DNA from: Peptostreptococcaceae bacterium
Lineage (GTDB): Bacteria; Bacillota_A; Clostridia; Peptostreptococcales; Acidaminobacteraceae
Assembly: GCA_013619035.1 (NCBI GenBank)
Contig: JABXKX010000257.1
Coordinates: 1-5,467, forward strand
Length of the DNA stretch: 5,467 nucleotides
Reading direction: 5' to 3'
How positions within the stretch are numbered: the first letter of the stretch is position 1; each line of letters opens with the position of its first letter. Made by a program: the position numbers and the translations under genes. Below are positions 5,328 to 5,467 of the stretch, piece by piece. Below the pieces are notes generated by a model. It made no database searches. It worked only from the letters and a program-made list of their open reading frames with translations, and was not told the DNA's origin.

Positions 5328-5467
5328 TAGTACTCAGCATATATGTGATAGAGTGAATAGATCAATACCAATGTTAGTATAGGCATCACAATCGGTTGAA
5401 AATAAGACTAGAAATATTTTTACTAACTAAAAGTTAAAACGTAGAAAAGACAAATTACTTGAAGTAT
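5328..5467 (-). promoter_or_regulatory. Upstream region of the diguanylate cyclase gene; weak promoter candidates, no gene
   Basis: No frame on either strand gives a credible coding start or conserved protein here; frames entering from the right edge on the minus strand close within about 45 bases. Possible minus-strand promoter boxes are TTGATC (5365-5360) and TATGCT (5341-5336) at 18-bp spacing, which would start RNA near 5329, right at the leader structure. TATACT (5381-5376) is a better -10 but lacks a good -35. The TATGAT at 5329-5324 would conflict with the leader's outer stem. No choice is firm. Confidence 0.3.

Noticed and set aside
5258..5328. Known c-di-GMP riboswitch upstream of the diguanylate cyclase gene.
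   Set aside because: The conserved core sequences of class I (GEMM) and class II aptamers, as I know them, are absent. Only an unassigned foldable leader remains.
5329..5467. A small gene or gene end at the right edge.
   Set aside because: All minus-strand frames entering from the edge stop within about 45 bases, and plus-strand frames lack a start with SD; nothing resembles a known protein end.
1..5467. Mobile element, CRISPR array, tRNA or rRNA.
   Set aside because: I saw no transposase or integrase motifs, no regularly spaced direct repeats, no terminal inverted repeats and no tRNA- or rRNA-like sequence.

Overview
The window is AT-rich, gene-dense bacterial DNA with strong Shine-Dalgarno (SD) sites, short intergenic gaps and U-tract hairpin terminators. 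A preQ1-I riboswitch, a VanY-type lipoprotein and a Firmicutes-style RocD all point to a low-GC Gram-positive lineage (Bacillota or a relative near the Mollicutes). I cannot name a genus. All six stop codons are TAA or TAG, but a standard code fits because no gene is interrupted by in-frame TGA.

Layout: (1) 2-358 (+), the C-terminal end of ornithine aminotransferase RocD, closed by a hairpin terminator directly after the stop codon. (2) 457-1968 (+), a two-gene operon: a lipoprotein with a peptidoglycan-binding domain and a VanY-type D,D-carboxypeptidase domain, then a divergent signal peptidase II (LspA-like) membrane protein. Its terminator hairpin contains the last codons and the stop codon. 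(3) 1980-3482 (+), a queuosine-precursor salvage operon: promoter, preQ1-I riboswitch whose pseudoknot covers part of the SD, a radical-SAM protein that is probably queuine lyase (QueL), an overlapping YhhQ-family transporter, and a strong terminator. (4) 3548-5257 (-), convergent to the rest: a membrane diguanylate cyclase with an extracytoplasmic jelly-roll-like sensor, seven membrane helices and an intact GGDEF domain with an inhibitory RxxD site. (5) 5258-5467, its upstream region, which holds no supportable gene but has a leader able to fold in two mutually exclusive ways next to the SD.

How the genes work together: the best-supported unit is the salvage operon. YhhQ would import a queuosine precursor, most likely queuine given its partner. 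QueL would cut queuine to preQ1, and preQ1 would feed tRNA-guanine transglycosylase encoded elsewhere. preQ1 binding to the riboswitch would hide the SD, so the product of the pathway would shut off its own supply. In the upstream operon, pairing a lipoprotein with an LspA paralogue suggests, but does not prove, a dedicated maturation partner. The cyclase gene looks like an independent one-gene unit linking an external signal to c-di-GMP.
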